From: Zygnema cylindricum
Lineage: Eukaryota; Streptophyta; Zygnematophyceae; Zygnematales; Zygnemataceae
Assembly (NCBI GenBank): GCA_037447655.1
Contig: JBBHKE010001214.1
Location: 32,121 to 96,120 of the forward strand
Reading direction: 5' to 3'
Length of the DNA stretch: 64,000 nucleotides
This document shows, one piece after another, positions 46,930-58,320 of this stretch. The position numbers and the translations under genes are program-made. The stretch's first letter is position 1; the number at the start of each line of letters is the position of its first letter. The notes below the pieces were generated by a model. The model ran no database searches, was not told the DNA's origin, and saw only the letters and a list, made by a program, of their open reading frames with translations.

Positions 46930-49900
46930 TATGGTGCCTATCTTCAATGGATGAGGGTTTATCTATTAGGAAGCCATGATGACAGGGGCTTTGTGTGAAA
47001 AACGATACATGGGAATTGTGAGTGGCCAAGTGAAACGTCCACCTCAAGGAACACAACCGAGATTTGGTGGAATAAAGTTTGCTGAAGCAACATCTGCTGC
47101 AGCAGAGGAGGCAGATGATGGGGTAAGCAGTGTGTTCGAAAAGGGGAAAGAAAAGGAGACACCTCTTACTCCTATTGCTTTTATTCTCACGACACTCGGA
47201 GCGGCGATTGTGAAGACCGTGGAGACCGACACTCAAATGTGGGAAGACACCAACATGGCTGCCAAGAACTTCATTATGAGACACTGCACACAAGCTTTGG
47301 CAACTCCCCACCTTCACGTATACAAGGCCGAGGAATTGTGGATAAGTTTGATAGAGATCTATAGAGCTGGTACAATTTAGGAGCTCCAGTTGGCAGAGCA
47401 AAAGTTGGGATATTATACTTACTAAGGGGGAAAGATGTTAGACTACTGTGATGATCTTTCTTGTTTGTATATGGAGATGGAGAGTGCCGGATGGACAGGT
47501 ACAATGAAGATGTAGTTTAACACTCTGATCATCAAGTTACTCGACGAGAATGAGAATATAGTGTACCAAGTACAGAAGATGACTGATAGTTCATGGAAGT
47601 GGAATACAGTAGTCCGCATGATACTTCTGCAGGATAACACGATTGAAATCAGGAGAGGAGGAAAGTGCATTCAAGTTCTAGCCGCGGGAGGGGACAGGTG
47701 GAGACCGGACCCGAAAAAACCATACAAAGGAGAAAGAGTTCAGCTTGGAGGACCGAGGCCCCCAAAGGGCCTATGTCATTTTTGCCAAAAGCTGGAACAC
47801 TTTATCGCGGATGGTGTAAAACTATCAAAGCTGAGGCGCCAAAAGAACCATGGAGGGGGTTCTTCCGGAGGGAAGAAAAATGCACTTTTGGTCACAATGG
47901 TGACCGGAGAGACCGAAGACGAGTCCTTTGAGGAGGATAAGGAGCTTCTTCTTGATGAGAGTCTAGAGGAGAAGGAGATCCCTTGGAGACAAAAGTGTGC
48001 TCTTGGAGCAATTCGGGAAGCTCCACAGGGAGGTTGGATCATTGACTCAAGTGCATCCATCAATATGTGTCGTGACAAGGACCCTTTCACTAAGCTAAGG
48101 AAAATCCTTACTATAGATATAAAGTATGGGGATGAGAGAGTGGTTACTACAGATCTAGTGGGAGCAGTAGACCTGAAAGTTTTAGTGGAGGGTAATACTT
48201 ATATTCTCACTTTCTCAGATGTGCTCTATATTCCTCAGCTGAGTAAAAATCTTGCCTCTACATCTCTGTTAGATGACAAAGAGTTTAATACCTTCACTAA
48301 AAAGGGAGTCTTTACAGCCAAGTATGCGGATGAAGTTTACTTCACTGCAGATAAGGGTAGCCAAAGAATGTTTAGGCTTAACCTGAGTAATGAAAAGAAG
48401 AATGCTCACTATGTTGGCGTCCCAAAATTGATGATTTGGCTTAAGCGGTTGGGGCATGTGCATTTTGATAGGTTGAGGGAAATGAAGAAGCTTGTTGTAG
48501 TAGAAGGCATTTAGGTTAGAGATAATGAAATGTTGGATGACTGTAGAGCGTGTGACCAAGGTAAGGCTCACAGACTTCCCTTTCCTAAAGCCACCACATA
48601 GAGAGGAGAAAAGGTACTAGATTTGATCCACACATATATCTGGGGACCCGCAAGGGTACCCTCAGTTGGAGGGAAGAGATATATGTTGACAATTATTGTT
48701 GACTTGTCTAGGTACTCTAAAGTTTACTTCTTAAAAACAAAGTCTGAAACACCAACTTACTTTAGAGAATATAAATCCTGGAGTGAGAAGTTGCATGGAA
48801 CCCTCATAATAAGAATAAGGAGTGATAATGGGGGAGAATATACCCTTAACTAGTTTGAGGAAAACTTAAGGGATGAGGGAGTTCAACACCAGAAAACTGT
48901 ACCACATAATCCGGAACAAAATGGGGTAGCAGAGATGTTAAACCGAACACTAGGAGATAGTGTATGCAGTATATTGGCTGCCAAAAAAATAGGAAAGAGA
49001 TTTTGGGCAGAAGCCATGAACTACGCCAACTACATTAAAAATAGAGTCCTTACCTCAGCAATCAAAGGTATGACACCTTATGAGAGATGGGTTGGAAGGA
49101 AACCGGAAATCTCACCTTAAAGTATTTGGTAGCCAAGTTTACAGTCTAGAAACGGATAGGAAAAACTGGAAACTTGATGCTAAGGGAAAACCTGGATATT
49201 TTGTGGGATATGATGAGGATGTAAAAAGATATAGAGTCTATGACTTACCAAAGCAAGATATCAATCTGGTCAAACACCTAGTTGTCATGGATGAAGGAAA
49301 GTCAATTGACCCCTTCAAATATACTAAGAAGATATGAATCAAGTTTGAGTCCGAAAGTGAGGAGAACTTTGTTTTTCCCGAAAAGGACATGAGTAAGACC
49401 GTGATTGCAGATTCAAGGGAGATATAAGAAACAGGAGAGCTTCCAGATTCCCCACATATTCCCATGGACTTCGAGGAGAAAGAAGAGGAGGAACCGGAAC
49501 CATTTTCTATAGATATTGGAGGGAATGAGACAAAAAGGAAAAACCTAAGACTTCCTTCTATTCCAGTTTCAAAATTTGAAGAGGGGAGAAGGAGTTGCAA
49601 AAGTATTCAAGAGAAACAGACTGCTCATAAGGTAACTAAGCTATCTCATCCTGATGACCCTCAGTCATACTTGGAGGCAGTGAACAGCCCAAAAAATGAC
49701 ATATGGATCAGTGCCATAAATGATGAGATGACTTCCATCATGGAAGCAAATACTTGGGAACTAGCGGATTGCCCTCCAAATAGAAAACCTATTGGCTCTA
49801 AATGGGTATTTAAACAAAAACTAGATCCAGATAATACCATTTAAAGATATAAGGCTCGCTTGGTAGCAAATGGGTTCACCCAAAAAGAGGGAATTGACTA

Positions 49901-51199
49901 TTAGGAGACGTTTGCCCTAGTTGTTTGTTTCCCATCAGAAAGGACTCTCCTCAGTCTAGCAGCAGCGGAAGACATGGAAATCCATCAGATGGATATTAAG
50001 ACCGCCTTCCTCAATGGTGAGTTAGAGGAAGAAATCTTCTTGCGGCAACCAGAAGGGTTTGTGGTGGCTGGAGAAGAGAGCAAAGTCTGTAGACTCATAA
50101 AGTCCTTATATGGACTTAAGCAGGCTCTTCGACAGTGGAATAAGAAACTAGATGAGTTTCTCACTGGTCTAGGATGTATTCAGATCAGCTCTGACCATTC
50201 TATCTACATGTTTGAAGATAATGATGGTGTGATCTTTATTGCATTTTATGTGGATGATCTGCTAATGTTAAGTAAGTCTTTGGAAAAGATCAATAAGTTA
50301 AAGAAAGATTTTAGAAGCAGATTTGACACGAAGGATTTAGGGGAGGCAAGATATATTTTGGGAATCCAAATGGAAAAAGATAGGGAGAAAAAGATCATTA
50401 GATTCACTCAGAAGAAGCAATAGGAAATATGCTTGAGAAATTCCAAAAGAAGAAAGCAAATAGTTGTACCACTCGCATAGACTTGAAGAAAGTAAGTGAT
50501 GGGAGTGTAGAAAAAGGAGTGATAATCTTAGATGATCAGAAGAGTCCAGAGGAGAGAGAGTTTATGAAGTCTATTCCTAACAGACAGGTCGTAGGAAGTT
50601 TGATCTACTTTATAAATTGTACAAAATCAAAAATTGCGGCAGTAGTAAGAGTCCTCAGTAGGAGTCTTAACGATAATAGAAAGAGAGATTGGAAGGTAGC
50701 CAAGAGAGTCATGAGATATCTGGAAGGAACCAGAGAGATGTGGTTGCATTTGAGAGGGGAGCACACTGATATCACCACTTGGAGTGATGCCAGTTATGGA
50801 GATGCAAATATGAGAAGATGCACTTCTGGATATGTTTTGTATGTGGGGGAAGGTGCTTGCTGTTGGAGCAGTAAGCAACAAAAGGTGATTGCTCAGTCTA
50901 CTATGGAGGCTGAGAATATGGCCTCTTGTTCTGCTGTAAAAGAATTAATGTGGGTCAAGTCATTATTGCAAGAATTGGGGTATATGAAGGGAGTGCATGA
51001 AGTCTTTTGCGATAATCAAGTTGCAAGTGCAATTGCTGCCAATCCAAAACATCATTTCAAAGCTAAACATATGGACAAAAGATTGACCTTCATAAGAAAA
51101 AAAGTTGAATATAGAATTTTGAATCTTGTGTATAGACCTAATGAAGAAATGGTGGTTGACATGATGACCAAACCTGTGCCCTCTTTTAAACTAAAATAA
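46930..51199 (+). pseudogene. gag-pol of copia C (degenerate)
   Basis: After removing D, gag reads from the PBS region: PPSMVPIFNG, then a stop, then AMMTGALCEKRYMGIVSGQ. The zinc knuckle has lost its last Cys (CHFCQKLEHFIADG, near 47780). The protease has DSSAS in place of DSGAS (near 48040). Integrase blocks are SDNGGEYTLN (stop follows) and NPEQNGVAEMLNRTLGDS; RT keeps IKTAFLNGELEEEIF and YVDD (near 50250); RNase H keeps TTWSDASYGDANMRRCTSGY and FCDNQVASAIAANPKHH to 51199. Stops and frameshifts separate the blocks. Confidence 0.9.
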
Positions 51200-51259
51200 T
51201 GTAGGGAAAAATGCGGGTTAAAAGAAAAATTAAAAAACTAGACTTGAAAATAAAGGGAG

Positions 51260-52213
51260 TGTTGAAAATAAGTCTGTTCTAGGTCTAAATTAGATAAAAA
51301 GTGAAGAGAGCGCAAGCAATTTGTCTCCACCTCTCTCCCTCCATCCCCAATACTTGTAGTAGTCATTGGAGGAGAGAGAGAGAGAGAGAGAGTAGTGGAG
51401 CCGTGGCTACCTCAGCTCCACTTGTGCAGGACTAAAGAGTGACCTAAGTCACTCTCAACAAAAGTTTGAGTTCGGTAAGACTCGAACCCCCGACCGGCAA
51501 GGCATGGCGTAGCCGTTAGCTCTAACTGGTCTGTCATAGAAGTTCGCTAGAGTATATAGGGTTTGATAGATATTTAAACAGCGTTACAATAGTTATTCCG
51601 ATTAACGCAAATACAGACATAATTACATGGAGGGCATTAAATACAGTACCCGACCGGCAAGGCATGGCGTAGCCGTTAGCTCTAACTGGTCTGTCATAGA
51701 AGTTCGCTAGAGTATATAGGGTTTGATATATGTTTAAACTGTGTTACAATAGTTATTCCGATTAACAGAAATACAGAAATAAGGACATGAAGCGCATTAA
51801 ATACAGTTCAAATATGATTACGCACGAAACAAATGAATCAGACATTTGTTTGGACGGTTGAGATCAAATACGAAGTTTTATCCGACGGCGCATGTCATTG
51901 CCGGGATCTCGGAATGGTCAATTTGGCATTTAGTGACGTGGCATGACCTGGCGCCACGTGGAGAGATAACATTCGGTCGCGGGAATTCTGAGGAACGTAC
52001 GGACAAGTGAAAAGTGGACACGCGTCCGTTTAATTGCCTTGTCGTACATAGGCCGTACATAAGGTACACCGACGGTAGTACTTTTTGGTACAGTACAATA
52101 TTTTGATTGGTCCATACTTTAATAGATAGGATTTATTAGAGGGAATAAGAACTTAGAAAGTTTTGGTAGGCATTCACCTCTCTCTTTGAGAATTCGTACA
52201 AATTGGCATTTTG
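51260..52213 (+). repeat. 3' LTR of element C (3'-truncated)
   Basis: Starts TGTTGAAAATAAG directly after polypurine AATAAAGGGAG. A 160-bp tandem duplication (CGACCGGCAA at 51491 and 51651) doubles the tRNA-like/TATA region. Homology to the other C LTRs stops at about 52213, so the last 290 bp or so are missing. Confidence 0.88.
51296..51550 (-). ncRNA. Antisense U3 tRNA-like plus hairpin module (C 3' LTR)
   Basis: Minus strand: tRNA-like part with box B GGGTTCGAGTCT (51489-51478), a TTTT soon after it, the purine/pyrimidine hairpin region, and TTTTT at 51300-51296. The 160-bp duplication gives a second partial tRNA-like copy, without its T-arm, at about 51710-51651. Confidence 0.45.
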
Positions 52214-52532
52214 TACCAGAATAGTGGATTTTGAAAGAATAATTGTTAGACTTTCAACAGACCGTCACAGTAGTGAAACAACTACTGTCTCCTTTGCTTT
52301 AGAGGGGATAAGAGCTTTAGTTTAGAGAACCTCATCTTCTTGGGAGGAGTTAGGGTTCATGTTACCGATAGTCTTACGTTTGTCCATCAGTCATCACTCA
52401 ATGGGAGGGGGAGAAGCTCAGGAAAAAAGGGTTCCGGAAATCGAATCTGAGGAGCAGGGTAGTCATGATATGTTTCCACCAGAGTAACAGTCACAGTTGC
52501 CCGAGGAATCAATCCCCTTTTCCACTCTTTTA
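52214..52532. other. Unassigned sequence between C and LTR F
   Basis: About 320 bp with no match to the LTRs here. Short open stretches look gag/UTR-like but cannot be assigned. It may be the remnant of an internal region belonging to LTR F. Confidence 0.3.
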
Positions 52533-53059
52533 TGAAATTCTATGGGCTCCATTGCCACACAGAATTTGCACAGCCAAAGAAGCTAATCTAGATAGTGCCG
52601 ACTCTAAGTTGATATAAACCCAAATGATTGACCCCTTAACAATCAAAACCCCATTACAGATTCACCCCTGTGAAATAAGACTTTCTGTGTGCTCAGTTTC
52701 ATCGCAGAATGCAAAGTTAGAATATGAGTTTTGGATAACATTCCCCACTTTGACTTTCCCTTAGAAATGCAGCCACCCTGGCAGGCAAAAACTCTTACCA
52801 ACTATACCCCTGTGTAGTTTAGACTCCCTTGAGTCCGCAGCAAAAAGAATCACTGAATTTGCTCACCCGAGCATTAAGTTATCAATGGTCAAAGATGACC
52901 TATTTGTACTGATGCTCTCTGGGAGAGAGGCTGAAACCCAAAAATATTATAAGTCCTAAACTACCTCTCTAAACATACTACAAGTGTACCTATCCAATCA
53001 AGAGACTGTAAGGTACAAGAAGGTACAGGTACCGCTGTACTTCTTGTACGGCCATAGTA

Positions 53060-54112
53060 TGTTGGTTTGAAAGTTAGTTTCGTGCGTACATAATGTTTTG
53101 TGGGTACAGTACGCTACTCTAATGCTATCTTGATTTACTGTGGAGGTTCGAATTGATTTGTGGATTTGGGAGAGTAATGGTACTAATTGTTTTTGGGATA
53201 TACGGAACTAAGTGGGTGGCGTGAACAAGTAAATGAAGAAGTACGGAATATGTAAGTCAAATGTAAGGTGGATCGCGAAGCGATCCGATTTGGAATGTTT
53301 TTGAAGAAGTACGCCGCCGGTACGGACTAATTTGGATGGAGTGATGTCATTTCGCCAAGTGGATTTTGGTGATTATACTTCACGACATAAGGGTTCCGAA
53401 GAAGAGCTACGGACGGAGGCGCCGTCAGTTTGGTGAGGGACGCAAAATCTCGTCCATCACATGATATTTATTTTGGACGGTCCAGATTCGTTTGACTGAA
53501 TTCCTAAGACTTGTAAATATTTAGCAATGTTTTGTCTTGTGTATTTATTATTAGCTTAGATCTTAGGTACACTCACATTAATTGAGGTAGATGATTGATT
53601 ACGTCCGGCTGGTATTCCTCTGTACAGTTAGTAGTAAGCTGTCGTGTATATTTGTAGACCTTAGTCATTTTTAGACTTAGGAACTTTTGGACGGAAACTG
53701 TTTTCTGCTCCTTTGTGGGAATTTCATCTGAGAATTGCTCTCAGTTCTATTGGCAAAATTATCTGAAATTTTGCATGTGTGTTCTTCATTGTATTGGCAA
53801 TATTTTGGCAAATTTGCAGACCTATTGTGAGTCTGGTTTGCTTGGGGCTTCATTGTGAAGTTGGTCAGATTTATCAAAATTCTGGCAGGCTGTTTTTCTG
53901 CAACTTTGACTGAGTGTTGTGATTATTCGGTTTGGTATTGTTATATGAAAATTGGTGGGAATACTAAGTGTCCTAGAAACTATCTGGTTGATTATTTTCA
54001 GCTTGGTTTGGTTATTCTGTAGATTTCTGAGTGGAATTAAAGGAGGCTGTTTTGGGGTAGCCTGTGGTGCTTCCTAGTGTACATTCATGGCTGAAAATGG
54101 CTATGAACAACA
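53060..54112 (+). repeat. 5' LTR of element E
   Basis: Starts TGTTGGTTTGAAAG and ends GCTATGAACAACA. It contains the upstream gag ATG at 54087. Confidence 0.9.
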
Positions 54113-55352
54113 GGTTATGGGCCCACGCCTATGGCTACCCATTTTGGATGAATCAACCCTGCCCATATTTGATGGTTCTGAATATTATTATTGGAGGAGT
54201 ATGATGGAGAGCTACTTCAAGTCAAGGAAGCTAATGGATGTGGTGGATGGTACATATGGTGAATCATCGGTTGGATGGGAGGAGAAAGACGATGAGTGTT
54301 TGTTGATAATCAAGCTATCCTTGAATGAGGAACTTGTAATGACTCACCTTGGTCTTGAAAGTGCAGCTGAATTGTGGAAGAGCTTAGAACGTGTATATCA
54401 AAAGACTTCTGTGTATCATTGGATGAGTAAAATTACAAAAATAGTTGAGTATAAGTATGATGGATGTAGTATGTTGGATTATTGTATTGGCATATAAATA
54501 TTGTTTTCGGAAAATGATATTGCAGGAGGAAACTTTATAAGTACTCAAAAGGCTTACATGTTAATGAAAGGATTACCTAACGAATATAGGTGTGCTTTAG
54601 ATAGATTAAGACAAGTTGATAAAATGGATTGGAACTTACCTTTAGCAATCAGGTGTGTTTTAGATGAAGAGGCTTATAACGAGGCTCTAAAGATTAGGGG
54701 GAATTTTCAAGGGTTTAGATCACAAATTCAAAGAAATAAGAAAAATTGTAAGGTAGAAAACTGTTTTTATTGTAATGATGTTGGACATACTTTCAGGGTA
54801 TGTCCGCTATATAAAAGTGCATGTGTCGCAGGAACTTTCAGGAATGGATGGGATGACAATCGGGTTCGACCCCCTATACGAAGGGTTACACTTCCTGTCA
54901 AAAAATCTGTATACTTGCCGATTGTTGCACTTCGAGATATGGAAAACGAGGAAGGAAAAGGAAAAATTGTTGTTACACGAAATGGAGTGAAGAAAGAGGT
55001 GACAGAAAAAGAGTCAGTTTTTGTCACCAGATTGGTGAGTGATGAAGAAGTGCAAGAGGAAGCGGTTAGTGAAGTACAAATATTAGGAGGAAGTGAAGAG
55101 GATTTGGAAGTTAAAACTGAACATAATTTGCAGGAGAAAATTATTACAATTAGAGAAGGAGAGAGGAAAAGTGTTCAAAAAAATGGAGCACGTGAAGAAG
55201 TTTATAATACGGATGAAGAAAATAAAATTGCGAAAATGGGAAAAACATTAAAATTCAGTAAGAATACGAAGAAAGGAAGTAGAATTCAAAAGATGAATCG
55301 TAGAAGAAAACGTATTCCGAAAGTGGTCAAAAGAAGACAGCGTGAAAAGTGA
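54087..55352 (+). pseudogene. Gag of element E with one premature stop
   Basis: Same frame throughout, about 421 codons, interrupted by a single TAA at 54495-54497. Element D has a Gln codon there, so a CAA-to-TAA change explains it. Features shared with D: start MAENGYEQQVMGP spanning the LTR/PBS border, LPIFDGSEYYYWRSMMESYF, zinc knuckle CFYCNDVGHTFRVC, acidic middle and basic tail (RRRKRIPKVVKRRQREK). No pol domains follow. Confidence 0.87.
54113..54126 (+). promoter_or_regulatory. Primer-binding site of E, half-tRNAiMet type
   Basis: GGTTATGGGCCCAC directly after the LTR, identical to A and D. Confidence 0.82.
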
Positions 55353-55548
55353 TTTTATGGAGGATATTTTTGGAGGAAATGGAAGACATGGCGGAAGGCA
55401 GCTGAGGGAGTGGTGACGCCAGCGGAAGCGGTGGTGACGTTTGAACGAAAGGAAAGAAAGGAGAAATTTGAAGGTACGGAAAGGTACAACGATATTTTAC
55501 ACACGGCATATTTTGTTCCGGATGCACGAAACTAAATTTTCGGGGGAG

Positions 55549-56620
55549 TGTTGGTTTGAAAAGTTAGTTTCGTGCGTGCGTGTTGTTTCGTGCGTACATA
55601 ATGTTTCGTGGGTACAGTACGCTACTCTAATGCTATCTTGATTTACTATGGAGGTTCGAATTGATTTGTGGATTTGGGAGAGTAATGGTACTAATTATTT
55701 TTGGGATATACGGAACTAAGTGGGTGGCGTGAACAAGTAAATGAAGAAGTACGAAATATGTAAGTCAAATGTAAGGTGGATCGCGAAGCGATCCGATCTG
55801 GAATGTTTTTGAAGAAGTACGCCGCCGGTACGGACTAATTTGGATGGAGTGATGTCATTTCGCCAAGTGGATTTTGGTGATTATGCTTCACGACATAAGG
55901 GTACCGAAGAAGAGCTACGGACAGAGGCGCCGTCAGTTTGGTGAGGGACGCGAAATCGCGTCCATCACATGATATTTATTTTGGACGGTCCAGATTCGTT
56001 TGACTGAATTCCTAAGACTTATAAATATTTAGTAATGTTTTGTCTTGTGTATTAATTATTAGTTTAGATCTTAAATACACTCACATTAATTGAGGTAGAT
56101 GATTGATTACGTCCGGCTGGTATTCCTCTGTACAGTTAGTAGTAAGCTGTCGTGTATATTTGTAGAACTTAGTCATTTTTAGACTTAGGAACTTTTGGAC
56201 AGAAACTGTTTTCTGCTCTTTTGTGGGAATTTCATCTGAGAATTGCTCTCGGTTCTATTGGCCAAATTATCTGAAATTTTGCATGTGTGTTCTTCATTGT
56301 ATTGGCAATATTATGGCAAATTTGCAGACCTATTGTGAGTCTGGTTTGCTTGGGGCTTCATTGTGAAGTTGGTCAGATTTATCAAAATTCTGGCAGGCTG
56401 TTTTTCTGCAACTTTGACTGAGTGTTGTGATTATTCAGTTTGGTATTGTTATATGAAAATTGGTGGGAATACTAAGTGGCCTAGAAACTATCTGGTTGAT
56501 TAGTTTCAGCTTGGTTTGGTTATTGTCTAGATTTCTGAGTGGAATTAAAGGAGGCTGTTTTGGGGTAGTCTGTGGTGCTTCCGAGGGTACATTTATGGTT
56601 GAAAAGGGCTATGAACAACA
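55549..56620 (+). repeat. 3' LTR of element E
   Basis: 1072 bp; the size difference from the 5' LTR is mainly a short GTGCGTGTTGTTTC duplication near its start. Confidence 0.9.
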
Positions 56621-56625
56621 TAGTA

Positions 56626-56707
56626 CGGCATGGCCGCTCCGCTGACGCGTGTCACTTCTTGTACGGCCATAGTACGGCATGGCCGCTCCGCTGACGCGTG
56701 TCAGTTC
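56626..56707. repeat. 50-bp tandem duplication in LTR F at E's insertion point
   Basis: CTTCTTGTACGGCCATAGTA and CGGCATGGCCGCTCCGCTGA occur twice in tandem. Element E sits inside the first unit, and the second unit is intact at 56654-56702. Confidence 0.75.
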
Positions 56708-56949
56708 CTGAGCTGAAGTTGCTCCCTCCGCGATACCCGCTGTCCAATCACCCTTCGCCACGTGTCATCCGCCAACATATGCTCAGCAAACGGCCAAATA
56801 TCCCCTCCAGTGCGTCGGCTCCACCGTGAGCCGTCGAATGTTAAAACCGTATCTAATCGTGTCCGTTAAATCCAATGCCGTTTCGTTTCATATGAGTATG
56901 TAGATTTGTACCAAGTTTAAATACGTTTCGATCTACGTTAGTTCATTGT

Positions 56950-57329
56950 TTCGTTAACGCCTAAGTGGATAAGACGTACAACTAACTTATCAGTTGTAGA
57001 TCCTGGTTCAAATCTTCATAATGGCAGTATTTTGGTAGAAAGCCTTCTATTATTATATCTTAGTGTGTACTGTGAATATTTAATTAAATACCGGACCACG
57101 ATTGTTCAGTTTCAATGAGACTTAAGGGATAAGGCGTAAGGCTTTCGATTGTTCAGTTTCAATGAGACTTAAGGGATAAGGCGGAAGGCTTTCCGTACTG
57201 CCTGTACAGTGAGAGACCTTGGTTCAAATCATGTTAGGTCAAATATTTTATTCATCTTTCTTTCTGAATATGGCGGCAGCCATGGCTATCTCTGTCTTCC
57301 AGTGACTACGACAAGTATGGATGACTTTT
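56950..57329 (+). ncRNA. Antisense U3 tRNA-like plus hairpin module (LTR F)
   Basis: Two box-B-like elements: CTGGTTCAAATC near 57003-57014 and TTGGTTCAAATC near 57219-57230. The conserved block GGCGGCAGCCATGGCTATC and TGACTACGACAAGTATGG follow, with TTTT at 57326-57329. The doubling includes a 52-bp tandem repeat (57102-57205). It is antisense to LTR F. Confidence 0.35.
57102..57205. repeat. 52-bp tandem duplication in LTR F
   Basis: GATTGTTCAGTTTCAATGAG followed by ACTTAAGGGATAAGGCG is present twice in a row. Confidence 0.85.
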
Positions 57330-57389
57330 AAAGACCATCTAGCAAACACATAGAATAAATTCAGACCTAAAAAATACCAAATTTTAACA

Positions 57390-58197
57390 GAAACTTGCCT
57401 GCTCAGAGACATGTAAGAATTAGTGTAGCCGTACGGATTAGTGAAAGCATAGGATAAATGCCATTTGGCGAGATATTAACTTTTGCAAATTAAGTACGGG
57501 AATCCAACATTGGAAAGTTGTCGTTTGCTGAGAAGCATTATTCTCGGGATTTGTCGAACTCTACTGTTAAGGTTTCACCTAAATATTTAGTGACAGGCTA
57601 GTTTTTGAGTTAGGGTTTTTCCTTTTTCAGACCCATAGTTTCATACTTGTAATTGTCTCTAGGCTTCTCCTTCTCTTGTACTAAGACCTTACCTAATCTA
57701 CCAGCGCAAGCCAGCCTGCAAGGTTTCCCTCCAAACTGTCTTCTACGTGCTGTGGTTGTTGAATTCCGTTTGTGGACTTGGTGTTTCTTGCTGTCTCAGT
57801 GCTGACTTTGCAGTCTAGCTCCAGTCATGTTTGGCTTTGTGGGAATACCGACTATCTCGTCTCCTTCGTCCAGTTAAAGAAGGGTTCTTGTCTGTTGGTT
57901 GGACTACGTTGGGAATGTTAAAAGACTTCAAAGCCTAGTGGCTACTGTCGCAAAATTCCATCCTTACCTACCTGATCTTGTTTTGTCTTTTATTTCCTTG
58001 CTAAGTCTAGGTGTTCGGAATAATTTGCTTGTTTTTCGGGCAGATTCATTTATTATTTCTTACAGTATATATACTTTGTACTCCGAGTGTAGTCACAATT
58101 ACTATACATATGTAATGGTTATTCATATTTTGGTGTTTATCGCCGACCCACACGGGATGTGATGCATGCCATTCACAGTTGTACTGTCATGCACGAC
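57390..58197. other. Unassigned, possibly LTR/leader of the gypsy element
   Basis: No LTR homology to the copia families and no protein-like frame recognised. Its position upstream of the gypsy gag-like region makes an LTR or untranslated leader possible. Confidence 0.3.
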
Positions 58198-58200
58198 ACC

Positions 58201-58320
58201 GCGCGTGCGTGCGAAATATCGCGCGTGCCTCCGAAATACTGCGCGTGCGTGCATTTTATCGTGCGCGCACGCCGAATATCGCGCGTACGGGCATGATATC
58301 GTGCGCGCGGGCAATCGACA
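58201..58320. repeat. GC-rich minisatellite, six 20-bp units
   Basis: Six tandem, diverged units of the type GCGCGTGCGTGCGAAATATC. They consist largely of alternating purine-pyrimidine steps, a composition that can favour Z-DNA. Confidence 0.85.

Larger units (their letters stand above)
29454..52213 (+). mobile_element. Copia retrotransposon C, outermost of the nest
   Basis: The 5' LTR is split (29454-30332 and 43233-43508), the PBS lies at 43509-43522, decayed gag-pol at 46930-51199, a polypurine tract (AATAAAGGGAG) sits just before the 3' LTR, and the 3' LTR starts at 51260. Its 3' LTR loses homology at about 52213, so the right target duplication is gone. Elements A+B are inserted in its 5' LTR and D in its gag start. 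Its own sequence is about 6.3 kb. Confidence 0.9.
53060..56620 (+). mobile_element. Gag-only copia-type retrotransposon E
   Basis: LTRs 53060-54112 (1053 bp) and 55549-56620 (1072 bp), ends TGTTGG...CAACA. Target duplication TAGTA perfect (53055-53059 and 56621-56625). PBS at 54113, polypurine TTTTCGGGGGAG before the 3' LTR. The internal region is 1436 bp and codes only for gag. Same family as D. Confidence 0.93.
52533..57389 (-). mobile_element. LTR F, split by element E
   Basis: Parts 52533-53059 and 56626-57389 together form one LTR, plus-strand ends TGAAATTC...TTTTAACA, close to LTR G over its length. I could not find a matching target duplication, so it may belong to a larger broken element. 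Confidence 0.7.

Noticed and set aside
52533-57389. LTR F as a complete solo LTR with target duplication
   Set aside because: Flanks (TTTTA on the left, GAAAC on the right) do not match, so solo status cannot be claimed.
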